Positions 1-8,578 of a stretch of 64,000 nt of DNA are shown here, in pieces. Each line of letters begins with the position of its first letter. Position 1 is the stretch's first letter. The notes beneath the pieces are model-generated. The model saw only the letters and a program-made list of their open reading frames with translations, had not been told where the DNA came from and ran no database searches. The position numbers were made by a program, and so were the translations under genes. Location of the stretch: assembly GCF_001623525.1 (NCBI RefSeq), contig NZ_CP015225.1, forward strand, positions 2,852,001 through 2,916,000. The letters run 5' to 3'. Source of the DNA: Pseudomonas fluorescens. Lineage in GTDB: Bacteria; Pseudomonadota; Gammaproteobacteria; Pseudomonadales; Pseudomonadaceae.

Positions 1-2846
1 AGGCGCGGACGGTTGGCGTTGGGCACGCCAATGCGAATGTCGGATTGCCCGGTGTAACGCTGCAACAGCGCCTGGAAAGCCGCCAGCAACAGCATGAACG
101 GCGTCGCGTCATGGGCCTGGGCCACGTGGCGCAGGGCCTCGCCGAGGTCCTTGTCCAGGCGCAGGCTGTGCCGCGCGGCGCTGCGCTGGCGTTGCGCGCT
201 GCGTGGGTGATCCGTGCCCAGCACCAGGGCCGATTGTTCAGCGCCCAGTTGCTGCTTCCAGTAGCTCAGTTGGCGCTCGGCCTCGCCCTGGGCGAGCCAT
301 TGGCGTTGCCAACTGCCGTAGTCGGCGTATTGCAACGGCAATGGCGCCAGTTCAGCAACCTGGCCTTGGGAGGCGGCGGCGTACAAGCGGGAGAATTCTT
401 CGATCAAGACACTCATCGACCAGCCGTCGGCGATGATGTGGTGCAACGTCACCAGCAGTTGGTGATCATCCTCGTCGAGGCGCAACAGGGTGACCCGCAG
501 CAGCGGCCCTTTCTCCAGATCGAACGGCGTGGCCGCTTCGTCTTCTCGAACCTGCCGCGCCCGGGCTTCGCGCGAGTCGGCAGGCAGGTCGCCGAGGTCG
601 ATGACATGCAGCTTGAATTCCCCTGCTGGATCGATCTGTTGCAGCGCCACGCCATCGCGCTCCAGGAACCGCGTGCGCAGGGACTCATGACGCTCGATCA
701 GTTGCTGGAAACTGGTGCGCAACGCGTCTTCGTCCAGCTCGCCGCGCAGGTGCAAGGCGCCGGGAATATTGTAGGCATGGCTCGTCGGGTCAAGCCGCCA
801 GGTAATCCACAAACGGTTCTGGGCCAGGGATTGCGGCAACGCTTCGTCCCGCGACAATGCGCTGATCGCTCCTTGAGGCTGGCCGCCGTCCTGTTGCTGG
901 TTCGCCACCGCTTCGGCGAACGCGGCCAGGGTCGGGGCTTCGAACAGCAGGCGCAGGTTCAGTTCCAGCCCCAGGATCTCCCGTAGTCGTGCGATCATCT
1001 GGGTGGCGGCGATGGAATTACCGCCCAACAGGAAGAAGTGATCGTCAGCCTGGACTTGTTCGACCTGCAGCTGCTCCCGCCAGATTTGGCCGATGAGCGT
1101 TTGCAGCTCGGAGGACGGCGCAGACTCATCAGCGTCTTCTACCTCGGCTGACGGGAACTGTGCATAACTGTCCAAGCTGCCGTCGGCCAATCGACTGCGG
1201 CACGCCGAGCGCTGCAACTTGCCGCTGGAGGTCTTGGGCAACGCGCCGGGATTGAGCAGCGCCACCACGCTCGGGGCTTGCTGGCAGGCCTCGGCCACGG
1301 CTTGGCGAATGGCTTTGATCAAGGCTTCGGGCGGCAAGATTTTCTGCACGCTGCGGCTGATTTCCGCGGCGATGCCGATGCCTTCCTCGCCACCATCGTT
1401 GACCGCGAACGCGGCCACGCGCCCCTTGCGCACCACCTCCACTTCGCGCTCGATGGCTTGCTCGATGTCCTGGGGATAGAGGTTATGCCCGCGCACGATC
1501 AACAGGTCTTTCAAGCGACCGGTGATGAACAGCTCACCGTCGCGCAGGAAACCCAGGTCGCCGGTACGCAGCCAGGTCCGGCCATCGTGCTGGACAAAGG
1601 TCTTGGCGCTGGCTTCGGGGTTGCGCCAATAGCCCAGGGCGATGCTCGGGCCGGCAGCCCAGACTTCACCGACCTGATTGTCGGCCAACGGCTGCGCCGT
1701 AGCGGGCTCGACGATCAGCACCGCGTGCCCGGGCTGACTGACACCGCAACTCATCACCGCACTGCCCTGCCCCGGCTCGGCTCGGTTTTGCGCCAGTGCC
1801 GCATCATCCACCCGCAGCGAAGGAATGCCGTGGCGGCGTGGCGTGCCGGCGACGAACAGGGTCGCTTCGGCCAGGCCGTAGGAGGCCATGAAATTGTCCG
1901 GCGTGAAACCGCACGGGGCGAACTTCTCGGCAAAACGTTCCAGGGTGTCGAGGCGGATCGGCTCGGAACCGGAATAGGCCACGCGCCAGCCGCTCAGGTC
2001 GAGACGCTGCAGGGCCGAGTCACTGACCCGTTCGCTGCACAGCCGATAGGCGAAGTCCGGGCCACCGCTGATGGTGCCGCCGTATTCGCTGATCGCTTCG
2101 AGCCAACGCAGGGGGCGGGCCAGGAAGTAGGCCGGCGACATCAGTACGCACGGGACGCCGCTGAACACCGGCTGCAGCAAACCGCCGATCAAGCCCATGT
2201 CGTGGTACAGCGGTAGCCAACTGACGATGACGTCATCAGGGTTCAGGTCGATGCCAAAGCCATGGCGGATCAGCAACTCGTTTGCCACCAGGTTGCCGTG
2301 GCTGACCTGCACACCCTTGGGCAACGCGGTGGAGCCGGAGGTGTATTGCAGGAAGGCAATGTCATCGTCCTGCAGCGTCGGCATCCGCCATTGCCCGGCA
2401 CGGGACGGGTCGAGGGTATCGACACACAACACCGGCGGCGCCGATTCGATGGCTTGCAACGGCTCGCGCAGATCACTGCGGGTGAGCAACAGGCGCGGTT
2501 CGGCGTCGGCAATGATCGACAGCAAGCGCTCTTGATGATGACGACGGGTGGACTCCGGCGGATAGGCCGGCACGGCAATCACCCCGGCATAGAGGCAACC
2601 AAAGAACGCCGCGACGTAGTCAGGGCCGCTGGGGAACAGCAGCACGGCGCGATCACCCAGCGCGGCCTCGGCCTGCAAAGCGGCGGCGATAGTCCGGGCA
2701 CGCAAGTCCAGGTCGCGATAACTCAACACCACACCCTGCCCGGGGGTGTCGGCAAGGAAGCGCAGGGCCACCCGGTCCGGCGTCAACGCGGCGCGGCGCT
2801 GGAGGGCATGAGCCAGGGTGCTGGGGAGTTCGAACGCGTCGGTCAT
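1..2846 (-). CDS. pvdL: Pyoverdine chromophore NRPS PvdL, N-terminal part (cut by window edge)
   Basis: This is the first part of a non-ribosomal peptide synthetase that begins pyoverdine assembly in the cytoplasm. The visible 949 residues start MTDAFELPSTLAHALQ. Residues about 1-580 are a fatty acyl-AMP/CoA ligase domain with the P-loop-like YTSGSTALPKG. A carrier-protein domain follows with GGNS, Ser611 being the expected phosphopantetheine site. A condensation domain then carries HHIIADG. In PvdL this loading module is known to activate a fatty acid (myristate). The ATG at 2846 has AGGAAA eight bases upstream. A PvdS-type box lies 46-69 bases further upstream and pvdS is divergent. The 3' end is outside the window, so later modules are unseen. 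Naming rests on the ligase-carrier-condensation order plus the pvdS neighbour. Confidence 0.88.
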   Translation of the reverse strand, partial: MTDAFELPSTLAHALQRRAALTPDRVALRFLADTPGQGVVLSYRDLDLRARTIAAALQAEAALGDRAVLLFPSGPDYVAAFFGCLYAGVIAVPAYPPESTRRHHQERLLSIIADAEPRLLLTRSDLREPLQAIESAPPVLCVDTLDPSRAGQWRMPTLQDDDIAFLQYTSGSTALPKGVQVSHGNLVANELLIRHGFGIDLNPDDVIVSWLPLYHDMGLIGGLLQPVFSGVPCVLMSPAYFLARPLRWLEAISEYGGTISGGPDFAYRLCSERVSDSALQRLDLSGWRVAYSGSEPIRLDTLERFAEKFAPCGFTPDNFMASYGLAEATLFVAGTPRRHGIPSLRVDDAALAQNRAEPGQGSAVMSCGVSQPGHAVLIVEPATAQPLADNQVGEVWAAGPSIALGYWRNPEASAKTFVQHDGRTWLRTGDLGFLRDGELFITGRLKDLLIVRGHNLYPQDIEQAIEREVEVVRKGRVAAFAVNDGGEEGIGIAAEISRSVQKILPPEALIKAIRQAVAEACQQAPSVVALLNPGALPKTSSGKLQRSACRSRLADGSLDSYAQFPSAEVEDADESAPSSELQTLIGQIWREQLQVEQVQADDHFFLLGGNSIAATQMIARLREILGLELNLRLLFEAPTLAAFAEAVANQQQDGGQPQGAISALSRDEALPQSLAQNRLWITWRLDPTSHAYNIPGALHLRGELDEDALRTSFQQLIERHESLRTRFLERDGVALQQIDPAGEFKLHVIDLGDLPADSREARARQVREDEAATPFDLEKGPLLRVTLLRLDEDDHQLLVTLHHIIADGWSMSVLIEEFSRLYAAASQGQVAELAPLPLQYADYGSWQRQWLAQGEAERQLSYWKQQLGAEQSALVLGTDHPRSAQRQRSAARHSLRLDKDLGEALRHVAQAHDATPFMLLLAAFQALLQRYTGQSDIRIGVPNANRPR

Positions 2847-2891
2847 GGGGGTTTCCTGCCTGAATTCGGCTTGCAAGTTGTCCCCCATGGA

Positions 2892-2915
2892 ACGGATAAC
2901 CGCGGCAAATAATTA
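2892..2915 (-). promoter_or_regulatory. PvdS-dependent (iron starvation) promoter box before pvdL
   Basis: Read on the minus strand the sequence is TAATT, 16 bases, CGT. The established PvdS box is TAAAT-N16-CGT, so this differs at one base of the -35 element. It sits 46 bases upstream of the pvdL ATG, a normal distance. Confidence 0.7.
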
Positions 2916-2963
2916 GTCGGGCAGCCGACTCACCGAGGCCTGCTGCGAAGCAGCCAGCTGCCA

Positions 2964-2990
2964 GGCACCGCGGCAATGGGTCGCGGTGCC
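2964..2990. other. Perfect 9-bp inverted repeat between pvdL and pvdS
   Basis: GGCACCGCG (2964-2972) pairs with CGCGGTGCC (2982-2990) across a 9-base loop. No T-run follows on either strand, so it does not look like an intrinsic terminator. It may separate the two divergent promoters or be a remnant of a repeat. Function is unknown. Confidence 0.4.
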
Positions 2991-3025
2991 GAGGCTGGAC
3001 TTTATTGCATCAATAATTCTTCTTC

Positions 3026-3058
3026 TCAATTGACAATCATTATCATTAAGCCTAATTT
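3026..3058 (+). promoter_or_regulatory. pvdS promoter with overlapping Fur box
   Basis: TTGACA (3030-3035), a 17-base spacer and TAATTT (3053-3058) form a good sigma-70 promoter. The 19 bases 3026-3044 match the Fur consensus at 14 positions, with the right half AATCATTATC intact, and cover the -35 element. Iron-loaded Fur would therefore be expected to block pvdS transcription, as is known in other pseudomonads. Confidence 0.8.
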
Positions 3059-3127
3059 GGCGCTCGATGTGTAGGACGGGTCCGGCATCCGGACGTCCTG
3101 CTAACTTTTTGCAGCAAGGTGAATTCC

Positions 3128-3676
3128 ATGACGGAACAAGTATCCACAAGCAGGTGCGACTCACCGTTACTCCAGGCATTCGTGGACAACCGATTGATCC
3201 TGGTCAAGATCGCGGCACGCATTACCGGCTGCCGATCCCGCGCGGAGGACGTGGTGCAGGACGCATTTTTCCGGCTGCAATCGGCGCCCCAGATCACCTC
3301 CTCGTTCAAGGCGCAGCTCAGCTATCTGTTCCAGATCGTGCGCAACCTGGCGATCGACCACTACCGCAAGCAGGCGCTGGAACAGAAATACTCGGGGCCG
3401 GAAGAGGAAGGGTTGAACGTGGTGATCCAGGGTGCTTCGCCAGAAACCTCCCATATCAACTTTTCCACGCTGGAACACATCGCCGACGCGCTGACCGAAC
3501 TGCCCAGCCGCACCCGCTATGCGTTCGAGATGTATCGCCTGCATGGCGTGCCACAGAAGGACATCGCCAAGGAACTGGGGGTCTCGCCGACCCTGGTGAA
3601 CTTCATGATCCGCGATGCCCTGGTGCATTGCCGCAAGGTGTCGGGGGTTCGCGGGGATACCTTCGCCCGGCGGTGA
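3128..3676 (+). CDS. pvdS: Extracytoplasmic-function sigma factor PvdS
   Basis: This 182-residue sigma-70 family protein directs RNA polymerase to pyoverdine genes under iron limitation. The start MTEQVSTSRCDSPLLQAFVDNR and the block ITGCRSRAEDVVQDAFFRLQSAP correspond to PvdS region 2. The C-terminal PQKDIAKELGVSPTLVNFMIRDAL is the region 4 helix-turn-helix. I chose the ATG at 3128 because family members begin there and AAGG lies at a suitable distance; an in-frame GTG at 3119 would add three residues. A Fur-overlapped promoter precedes it. It is divergent from pvdL and convergent with the acetyltransferase gene, with a REP element between. Confidence 0.96.
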   Translation: MTEQVSTSRCDSPLLQAFVDNRLILVKIAARITGCRSRAEDVVQDAFFRLQSAPQITSSFKAQLSYLFQIVRNLAIDHYRKQALEQKYSGPEEEGLNVVIQGASPETSHINFSTLEHIADALTELPSRTRYAFEMYRLHGVPQKDIAKELGVSPTLVNFMIRDALVHCRKVSGVRGDTFARR

Positions 3677-3696
3677 TTTTGCAGTGGCTTTGCTGG

Positions 3697-3796
3697 CCCC
3701 ATCGCGAGCAAGCTCGCTCCCACAAGGGATTTGGGTGTTCACAACGTTGGTGTTCACCACAAATCCCTGTGGGAGCGAGCTTGCCCGCGATGGCGG
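3697..3796. repeat. REP inverted-repeat pair (GTGGGAGCGAGC type)
   Basis: Two oppositely oriented copies of the Pseudomonas REP built on TCGCGAGCAAGCTCGCTCCCAC flank a short centre. Pairing extends inward through CAAGGGATTT and AAATCCCTG, so a long stem is possible. It lies between the convergent ends of pvdS and the pvdY-like gene. Confidence 0.9.
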
Positions 3797-3816
3797 CCTG
3801 ATGACCGCCCCTACCC

Positions 3817-4830
3817 TTACATCAACCCACACCGATCAAAAAACCGCTCACGCCCCAGGATCATCAGCGCCGCGCGTTTGTGAGGGAAATCAAATTCCTT
3901 TTCACAGTGGAAACACTGGTTGTGCAGGTGCCCGATCATCCGGGCATTGTCGGCCCGGGGCTCGGCGACCACGCGCTGGGTGCGCGGATCGTCCAGGAAC
4001 AGGTAATGCACCAGCGCCGACAGCCAACTGGCCACCTTGTGCGGCCCTCGGTGTTGCTCTTCACCCACCAACATGTGGATGCCGCGATCGTAGTTGCCGG
4101 CGTCATAGAACGGCGCGATCCGATCTTCCTTGGCCCAATAGGCTTCGAAATAAGCGAACGGCTGGTCATCGAAACAGCCGATCAAGGTCAAGACCCGGGG
4201 ATCGGCCTGCAGCTTGCCCAGGTACTGGCGATGCTGTTCCAGGCTGCCCTCCTCCTGCCAGAAGCTCGCCACCCGCGGGCTGTTCTGCCAGCGGTTGAAA
4301 CGTTCCAAATCCTGCTCGATTTCCAGGGTGCGCAAGGACACCCAGGCCCCCAGCCGCGCATCGAAACGCCGATACACTTCGCCACGGGGTTTGATGGGCC
4401 GACGTGGATGGCGGCGGCCATCGGTGATGACCATCTGTTGCGGGTAACTGCCGTTGAACGACTCCCCCAGCCAGGGCTGCGGTAATTGCCAGAACATTGT
4501 GCGCTCGCAAAAGTACTCACCGGCACGTTCAGTGGCCGTCAACAAACCGCTGAGCAAGGCTTCGCCGGGGCGCTCGTCGAGGTGCCAGGTCAAGCGCTGG
4601 CAGTCGGGATGGTGAGCAAACAGCCAATAGCAGGCCGCCCATAGCGCCGGGCCTACTGGTCGGTCGTTGATCTCCTGCAAGTGCACGTGCAGCTCGGGAC
4701 CGCGCGCAAGGCGCAGCCGGATCAGCGGCGCACCTTCGAGCATCAGGCTCAGGTGGCGTTCGGTTTCATCGGCGCCGAGGCGACGGCCGCCGGGCAAGGG
4801 CAACGTCGTCGGGTGGTTGAGGTTGGACAT
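3817..4830 (-). CDS. pvdY: Siderophore-type GNAT acetyltransferase (PvdY-like)
   Basis: This 337-residue protein resembles the IucB/AlcB/RhbD group of acyltransferases that acetylate hydroxylated amines during siderophore synthesis. The C-terminal GNAT domain (about residues 165-330) has the run GPHKVASWLSALVHYLFLDD, followed by PRADNARMIGHLHNQCF and PHKRAALM, typical of the group. The N-terminal half is the less conserved extension found in this family. A perfect PvdS box lies 38-61 bases before the ATG, tying it to the pyoverdine regulon. By analogy with PvdY it may act on hydroxyornithine; substrate is inferred. It is convergent with pvdS. Confidence 0.8.
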   Translation of the reverse strand: MSNLNHPTTLPLPGGRRLGADETERHLSLMLEGAPLIRLRLARGPELHVHLQEINDRPVGPALWAACYWLFAHHPDCQRLTWHLDERPGEALLSGLLTATERAGEYFCERTMFWQLPQPWLGESFNGSYPQQMVITDGRRHPRRPIKPRGEVYRRFDARLGAWVSLRTLEIEQDLERFNRWQNSPRVASFWQEEGSLEQHRQYLGKLQADPRVLTLIGCFDDQPFAYFEAYWAKEDRIAPFYDAGNYDRGIHMLVGEEQHRGPHKVASWLSALVHYLFLDDPRTQRVVAEPRADNARMIGHLHNQCFHCEKEFDFPHKRAALMILGRERFFDRCGLM

Positions 4831-4867
4831 GGGAGCGGCTCGCGTATTCGTCGGTAGTCAACGTGTG

Positions 4868-4891
4868 ACGTGAGCCGGGGCGGGAAATTTA
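4868..4891 (-). promoter_or_regulatory. PvdS box before pvdY-like gene
   Basis: On the minus strand the sequence is TAAAT, exactly 16 bases, CGT, an exact match to the PvdS box. It ends 37 bases upstream of the ATG at 4830. Confidence 0.85.
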
Positions 4892-4900
4892 GTGTCGCCC

Positions 4901-5683
4901 TCAGTGGGAATGCGTGGAGACCAGCTGGATCTGATAGGGCTGGAAAATCTTCAGCATCTGACCGTTATCCCGCAGCGTTTGCAGCAACTGTGCGAACGCT
5001 TCACTGGAAATGGGCGCCTGTGGCCGAATCAGCGCGTAATGGTGGTAAACCTGATCGATGCGCTCAGACACCAGCAATTGCGGGCCGACTTCGGGATTGC
5101 GCAGCACGTAATCATTGAGGTACGAACGGGTCACCAGGGCGATATCCGCGCGCCCGCGCAGGACCATCAGCAGATTGCTGTCGTGGGAATACGTCAGCGT
5201 GGCGTTGTATTGACCGGCGAGAAACTTGGGGTCGGCGTTGAATTCGGCAAAGGCGTAGTGATAACCGCTGAACAACGCCAGGCGCTTGCCCCTGAGGTCG
5301 GCGAAATAACTTTGCTGGCGTTCCGGCTGGCGCTGGGCGACGAAGACTTCCGCATCTTCCAGGCCCATGTCCACCGACGTGTGCGGCACCTCCTGCCAAC
5401 CCCATTCGGGATTCTCGAAAATCGCCATGTCGACCCGGCCCTGCTTGAAATCATTGAAGCGACGCGGGATCGATGTCGGCACCAGCACGAACTGATAGTC
5501 GGTTTGCGCCTGGTTCAAGGCCTCCACCATTTGCGGCAGCAGGCCGGTGTCGGCGCCGTTCTCAGGACGAACGGTATAAGGCGGAAAATGCGCCGCACCG
5601 ATCCGTACCAGTTGCGCTGCCTCGGTCGGCAACACCAGGAAAACGGCCAGAGCAGCCAGCACCAGACGCGAGGTCATCCCCAT
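4901..5683 (-). CDS. Periplasmic substrate-binding protein, SBP_bac_3-like
   Basis: The product is about 260 residues and begins with a Sec signal peptide (TSRLVLAALAVFLVLPTEAAQ). The mature part starts LVRIGAAHFPPYTVRPENG and contains GLLPQMVEALNQ and GRVDMAIFENP, the usual pattern of family 3 solute-binding proteins that bind amino acids or related small molecules. No transporter permease or ATPase gene is adjacent, so it is an orphan binding protein; the ligand is unknown. Several starts are possible (ATG 5725, 5683, 5677 or TTG 5734); I chose 5683 because it gives a compact signal peptide, but no start has a strong ribosome site. Confidence 0.7.
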   Translation of the reverse strand: MGMTSRLVLAALAVFLVLPTEAAQLVRIGAAHFPPYTVRPENGADTGLLPQMVEALNQAQTDYQFVLVPTSIPRRFNDFKQGRVDMAIFENPEWGWQEVPHTSVDMGLEDAEVFVAQRQPERQQSYFADLRGKRLALFSGYHYAFAEFNADPKFLAGQYNATLTYSHDSNLLMVLRGRADIALVTRSYLNDYVLRNPEVGPQLLVSERIDQVYHHYALIRPQAPISSEAFAQLLQTLRDNGQMLKIFQPYQIQLVSTHSH

Positions 5684-5795
5684 CGGCGAAAACGTCAAGA
5701 TAACCCACTCCCCAAAAGTCCCCATCAATAACAATCAAGCTAGGCGGTTTCAGTCACTTAGCCAGCCACGCACGGTCATTTAAGGTATTGCTCGA

Positions 5796-6422
5796 TTATT
5801 GTTTTTCTTCAAGCACCAGGATCAGGGCTTGCTCGGCCAGCTCATCGAGGCTCAGGCTGCCTTCGGCGCGAAACCAGGTGGTGGTCCAGGACAACGCTCC
5901 CGTGAGGAACCGCCGGGTAATGAACACGTCACCGCGAATATACCCGGCCTCCTTGGCCTGGCCCAGGACCTCGAGCCACAAGTCTTCATAAATATCACGC
6001 AGGGCCAGCACGTGCCGCTGCCCTTCCTGCGATAACGAACGCCATTCATAGACCAGCACCGCCATGGCCTCGCCGGTACCGCCCATGATCGACTGCAATT
6101 CGCAGCGGATCAGCGCCAATACCCGCTCACGCACACTGTCGGCCTCGGCCAGGGCTGCGCGCATCAATGCGGTGTTGTAACGGATGGTTTCTTCCATCAC
6201 CGCCCGCAGGATGTCGTCCTTGCTCTTGAAATGGTGAAAAATGCTGCCCGACTGAATGCCCACGGCACTGGCCAGGTCACGCACCGTGGTGCGCTCGAAG
6301 CCTTTGTTGCGAAACAGGTGGGCGGCGGTCTGGAGCAGTTTGCCGCGCGCACTGTCCGGGTCGGTCAGTTGCCCGTTGTCGACCAGCTCCCGCATCACGC
6401 CCAGGGCTTTTTGCTCGTCCAC
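5796..6422 (-). CDS. atuR: TetR-family repressor, probable AtuR
   Basis: This 208-residue TetR/AcrR regulator has its helix-turn-helix near the N-terminus (TTVRDLASAVGIQSGSIFHHFKSKDDIL in outline) and a divergent C-terminal ligand domain. I chose the GTG at 6422 because TAGGAGAG lies five bases upstream; an upstream GTG at 6467 lacks this. It is divergent from atuA. In P. aeruginosa, AtuR represses atu genes from an intergenic inverted repeat, and two matching palindromes occur here. The ligand is probably an acyl-CoA of the terpene pathway (inference). Confidence 0.8.
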   Translation of the reverse strand: MDEQKALGVMRELVDNGQLTDPDSARGKLLQTAAHLFRNKGFERTTVRDLASAVGIQSGSIFHHFKSKDDILRAVMEETIRYNTALMRAALAEADSVRERVLALIRCELQSIMGGTGEAMAVLVYEWRSLSQEGQRHVLALRDIYEDLWLEVLGQAKEAGYIRGDVFITRRFLTGALSWTTTWFRAEGSLSLDELAEQALILVLEEKQ

Positions 6423-6510
6423 CCATTCTCTCCTACAGTCGATCAACCAACGCGCGAGCAATTGCACACCAAACCATCAGTGGCGCGGGCAATTTAAGCT
6501 GACCGAGGCA

Positions 6511-6528
6511 ACCAAGCAAGCGCTCGGC
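6511..6528. promoter_or_regulatory. AtuR operator site 1 (overlaps atuR -35)
   Basis: ACCAAGCAAGCGCTCGGC is the near reverse complement of site 2. On the minus strand it overlaps TTGCTT, which lies 17 bases from TAAATT, a plausible atuR promoter. This would give autorepression. Confidence 0.65.
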
Positions 6529-6553
6529 CAGAAGAACCAGCGGTCGTTTACAA

Positions 6554-6571
6554 ACCAAGCGCTTGCTTGGT
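6554..6571. promoter_or_regulatory. AtuR operator site 2 (atuA promoter spacer)
   Basis: ACCAAGCGCTTGCTTGGT is an inverted repeat. It fills the spacer of a candidate atuA promoter with TTTACA (6547-6552) and TAGTCT (6571-6576), so bound repressor would exclude RNA polymerase. Confidence 0.7.
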
Positions 6572-6602
6572 AGTCTCGAACCACCTTTGCCGGAGGGACG
6601 CC

Positions 6603-8408
6603 ATGCCCAAAACGATCCGTATCGGTTGTGCCAGCGCCTTCTGGGGCGATACCTGTACTGCGGCGGCGCAACTGGTCGAGGGCGGGGCGCTGGATTACCT
6701 GGTGTTCGACTACCTGGCCGAGGTGACGATGTCGATCATGGCCGGGGCGCGGCTGAAGGATGCTTCGAGCGGCTACGCCACGGACTTCATCGAGGTCCTC
6801 ACACCGTTGCTACAGCGTTTGCATGACAACGGGATCCGTGTCATCAGCAACGCCGGCGGGGTCAATCCCCGGGCCTGTGCGAAGGCCCTGCAAGCGGCCT
6901 GCGACCAGCGGGGCGTGCCGTTGAAGATCGCCGTGCTGCTGGGCGATGACCTGCAACCGCAATTCGAACGGCTCGCCGCCCAGGGCATTCGCGAAATGTT
7001 CAGTGGCGAACCCCTGCCCTGCGCGTGCGTGTCCATCAACGCCTACCTCGGCGCCCCCGGCATCGTCGAGGCGTTGCGCCTGGGGGCCGATGTGGTGATC
7101 ACCGGTCGCGTGGTGGACAGCGCCGTGGTCAGCGCCGCCCTGGTGCATGAATTCGACTGGGCCTGGGACGATTACGACCGATTGGCCCAGGCCGCACTGG
7201 CGGGGCACCTGATCGAGTGCGGCGCCCAGTGCACGGGCGGCAACTTCACCGACTGGCAGCAAGTGCCGGATTACGAGCACATCGGCTTTCCCATCGTCGA
7301 GGTCAGCGCCGACGGCCAATTCACGGTCACCAAAGCCGAAGGCAGCGGCGGATTGGTCACGCCATTGACCGTCGGCGAGCAGTTGCTCTACGAAATCGGC
7401 GACCCGCAAGGCTATCTATTGCCGGACGTGATCTGTGATTTCAGCCAGGTCAGGTTGATCCAGCAAGGCAAGCACGCCGTGCGCGTCCACGGTGCCAAGG
7501 GCTTGCCGCCCACCGATCAATACAAGGTCAGCGCCACCTGGCCGGACGGCTGGCGCTGCACCGCCACCTGCCTGATCGCCGGCATTGATGCGGTGGCCAA
7601 GGCCGAACGCGTCAGCCAGGCAATCGTCGCCAAGACCTCACAGATTTTCAGCCAACGAGGCTGGTCGCCCTACAGCGAAGTGAACATCGAACTGCTGGGC
7701 AGCGAAGCCACTTACGGCCAGCACAGTCAGCGCCGGGACAGTCGTGAGGTGGTGATCAAGCTGGCGGTTCGGCACCCGGAGAAACAGCCGCTGGTGCTGT
7801 TTTCCAGGGAAATCGCCCAAGCCGCCACCGGCATGGCGCCAGGGCTGACAGGGCTGGTCGGCGGCCGGCCGACGGTGTCGCCGTTGATTCGCCTGTTCTC
7901 GTTCCTGATCGACAAGGCCACCTGCCGGCTCGAGATTGAACTCGACGGCCAGCGTCACCCTTGCCCCCTGCCCGCTTTCAAACCGCTGCACACCATCGAT
8001 CTGCCCGTCGCCCCGGACCTGCCCAAAGCCCAGGGCCGGGCCGACGCCAGCGTGCCACTGATCAAACTGGCGGTGGCGCGCTCCGGCGACAAGGGCAACC
8101 ACAGCAACATCGGCGTGATCGCCCGGGAACCCGAATACCTGCCCTGGATCGCCGAGGCGCTGACCCCGGAGGTGATGGTCGATTGGATGAGCCACGTGCT
8201 CGACCCACTGCTGGGCCGGGTCGAACGCTGGTACCTGCCGGGCACCCACAGTTTGAATTTCCTGCTGGAAAACGCCCTCGGCGGGGGCGGTGTCGCCAGT
8301 CTGCGCATCGATCCCCAGGGCAAGGCGTTCGCCCAACAGTTGCTGGAGATCCAGATACCGGTGCCGCAGCACATTGCCGACCGGGTCGGCCAGGGAGAGT
8401 CGCCATGA
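6603..8408 (+). CDS. atuA: Acyclic terpene utilisation protein AtuA (DUF1446)
   Basis: The 601-residue protein belongs to the AtuA/DUF1446 family, which is needed for growth on citronellol and geraniol; its reaction has not been firmly assigned. The N-terminal domain (about 1-450) has FDYLAEVTMSIMAGARLKD, SNAGGVNP, TGRVVDSAVVSAALVHEF and AEGSGGLVTPLTVGEQLLYEI. A second C-terminal domain (about 495-595) has LIKLAVARSGDKGNHSNIGV. The ATG at 6603 follows GGAGGGACGCC. It is the first gene of the cluster and is driven from the operator-containing promoter. A REP element separates it from atuC. Confidence 0.92.
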   Translation: MPKTIRIGCASAFWGDTCTAAAQLVEGGALDYLVFDYLAEVTMSIMAGARLKDASSGYATDFIEVLTPLLQRLHDNGIRVISNAGGVNPRACAKALQAACDQRGVPLKIAVLLGDDLQPQFERLAAQGIREMFSGEPLPCACVSINAYLGAPGIVEALRLGADVVITGRVVDSAVVSAALVHEFDWAWDDYDRLAQAALAGHLIECGAQCTGGNFTDWQQVPDYEHIGFPIVEVSADGQFTVTKAEGSGGLVTPLTVGEQLLYEIGDPQGYLLPDVICDFSQVRLIQQGKHAVRVHGAKGLPPTDQYKVSATWPDGWRCTATCLIAGIDAVAKAERVSQAIVAKTSQIFSQRGWSPYSEVNIELLGSEATYGQHSQRRDSREVVIKLAVRHPEKQPLVLFSREIAQAATGMAPGLTGLVGGRPTVSPLIRLFSFLIDKATCRLEIELDGQRHPCPLPAFKPLHTIDLPVAPDLPKAQGRADASVPLIKLAVARSGDKGNHSNIGVIAREPEYLPWIAEALTPEVMVDWMSHVLDPLLGRVERWYLPGTHSLNFLLENALGGGGVASLRIDPQGKAFAQQLLEIQIPVPQHIADRVGQGESP

Positions 8409-8447
8409 CCCGTGCCGCTCGGTCAAGCACATGCCCAGCAGCTTTTG

Positions 8448-8540
8448 TGTGGCGAGGGAGCTTGCTCCCGCTGGGTTGCGCAGCGACCCCGCTTTTTGCG
8501 ATTGCTGCGCAATCGAGCGGGAGCAAGCTCCCTCGCCACA
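8448..8540. repeat. REP pair (GTGGCGAGGGAGC type) inside atu cluster
   Basis: Inverted copies of TGTGGCGAGGGAGCTTGCTC flank a centre rich in GCGCAGC/GCTGCGC. It lies between atuA and atuC, which would otherwise be one operon, and could act on mRNA stability. Confidence 0.9.
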
Positions 8541-8578
8541 GAGTTGTGCGCTAATCCGTTCGAGCAAGAGGAATCTGC

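Noticed and set aside
45..986. 313-codon open frame on the plus strand within pvdL
   Set aside because: The minus strand encodes the carrier and condensation domains with intact motifs. The plus-strand product is rich in Q, A, G and R as expected of a shadow frame.
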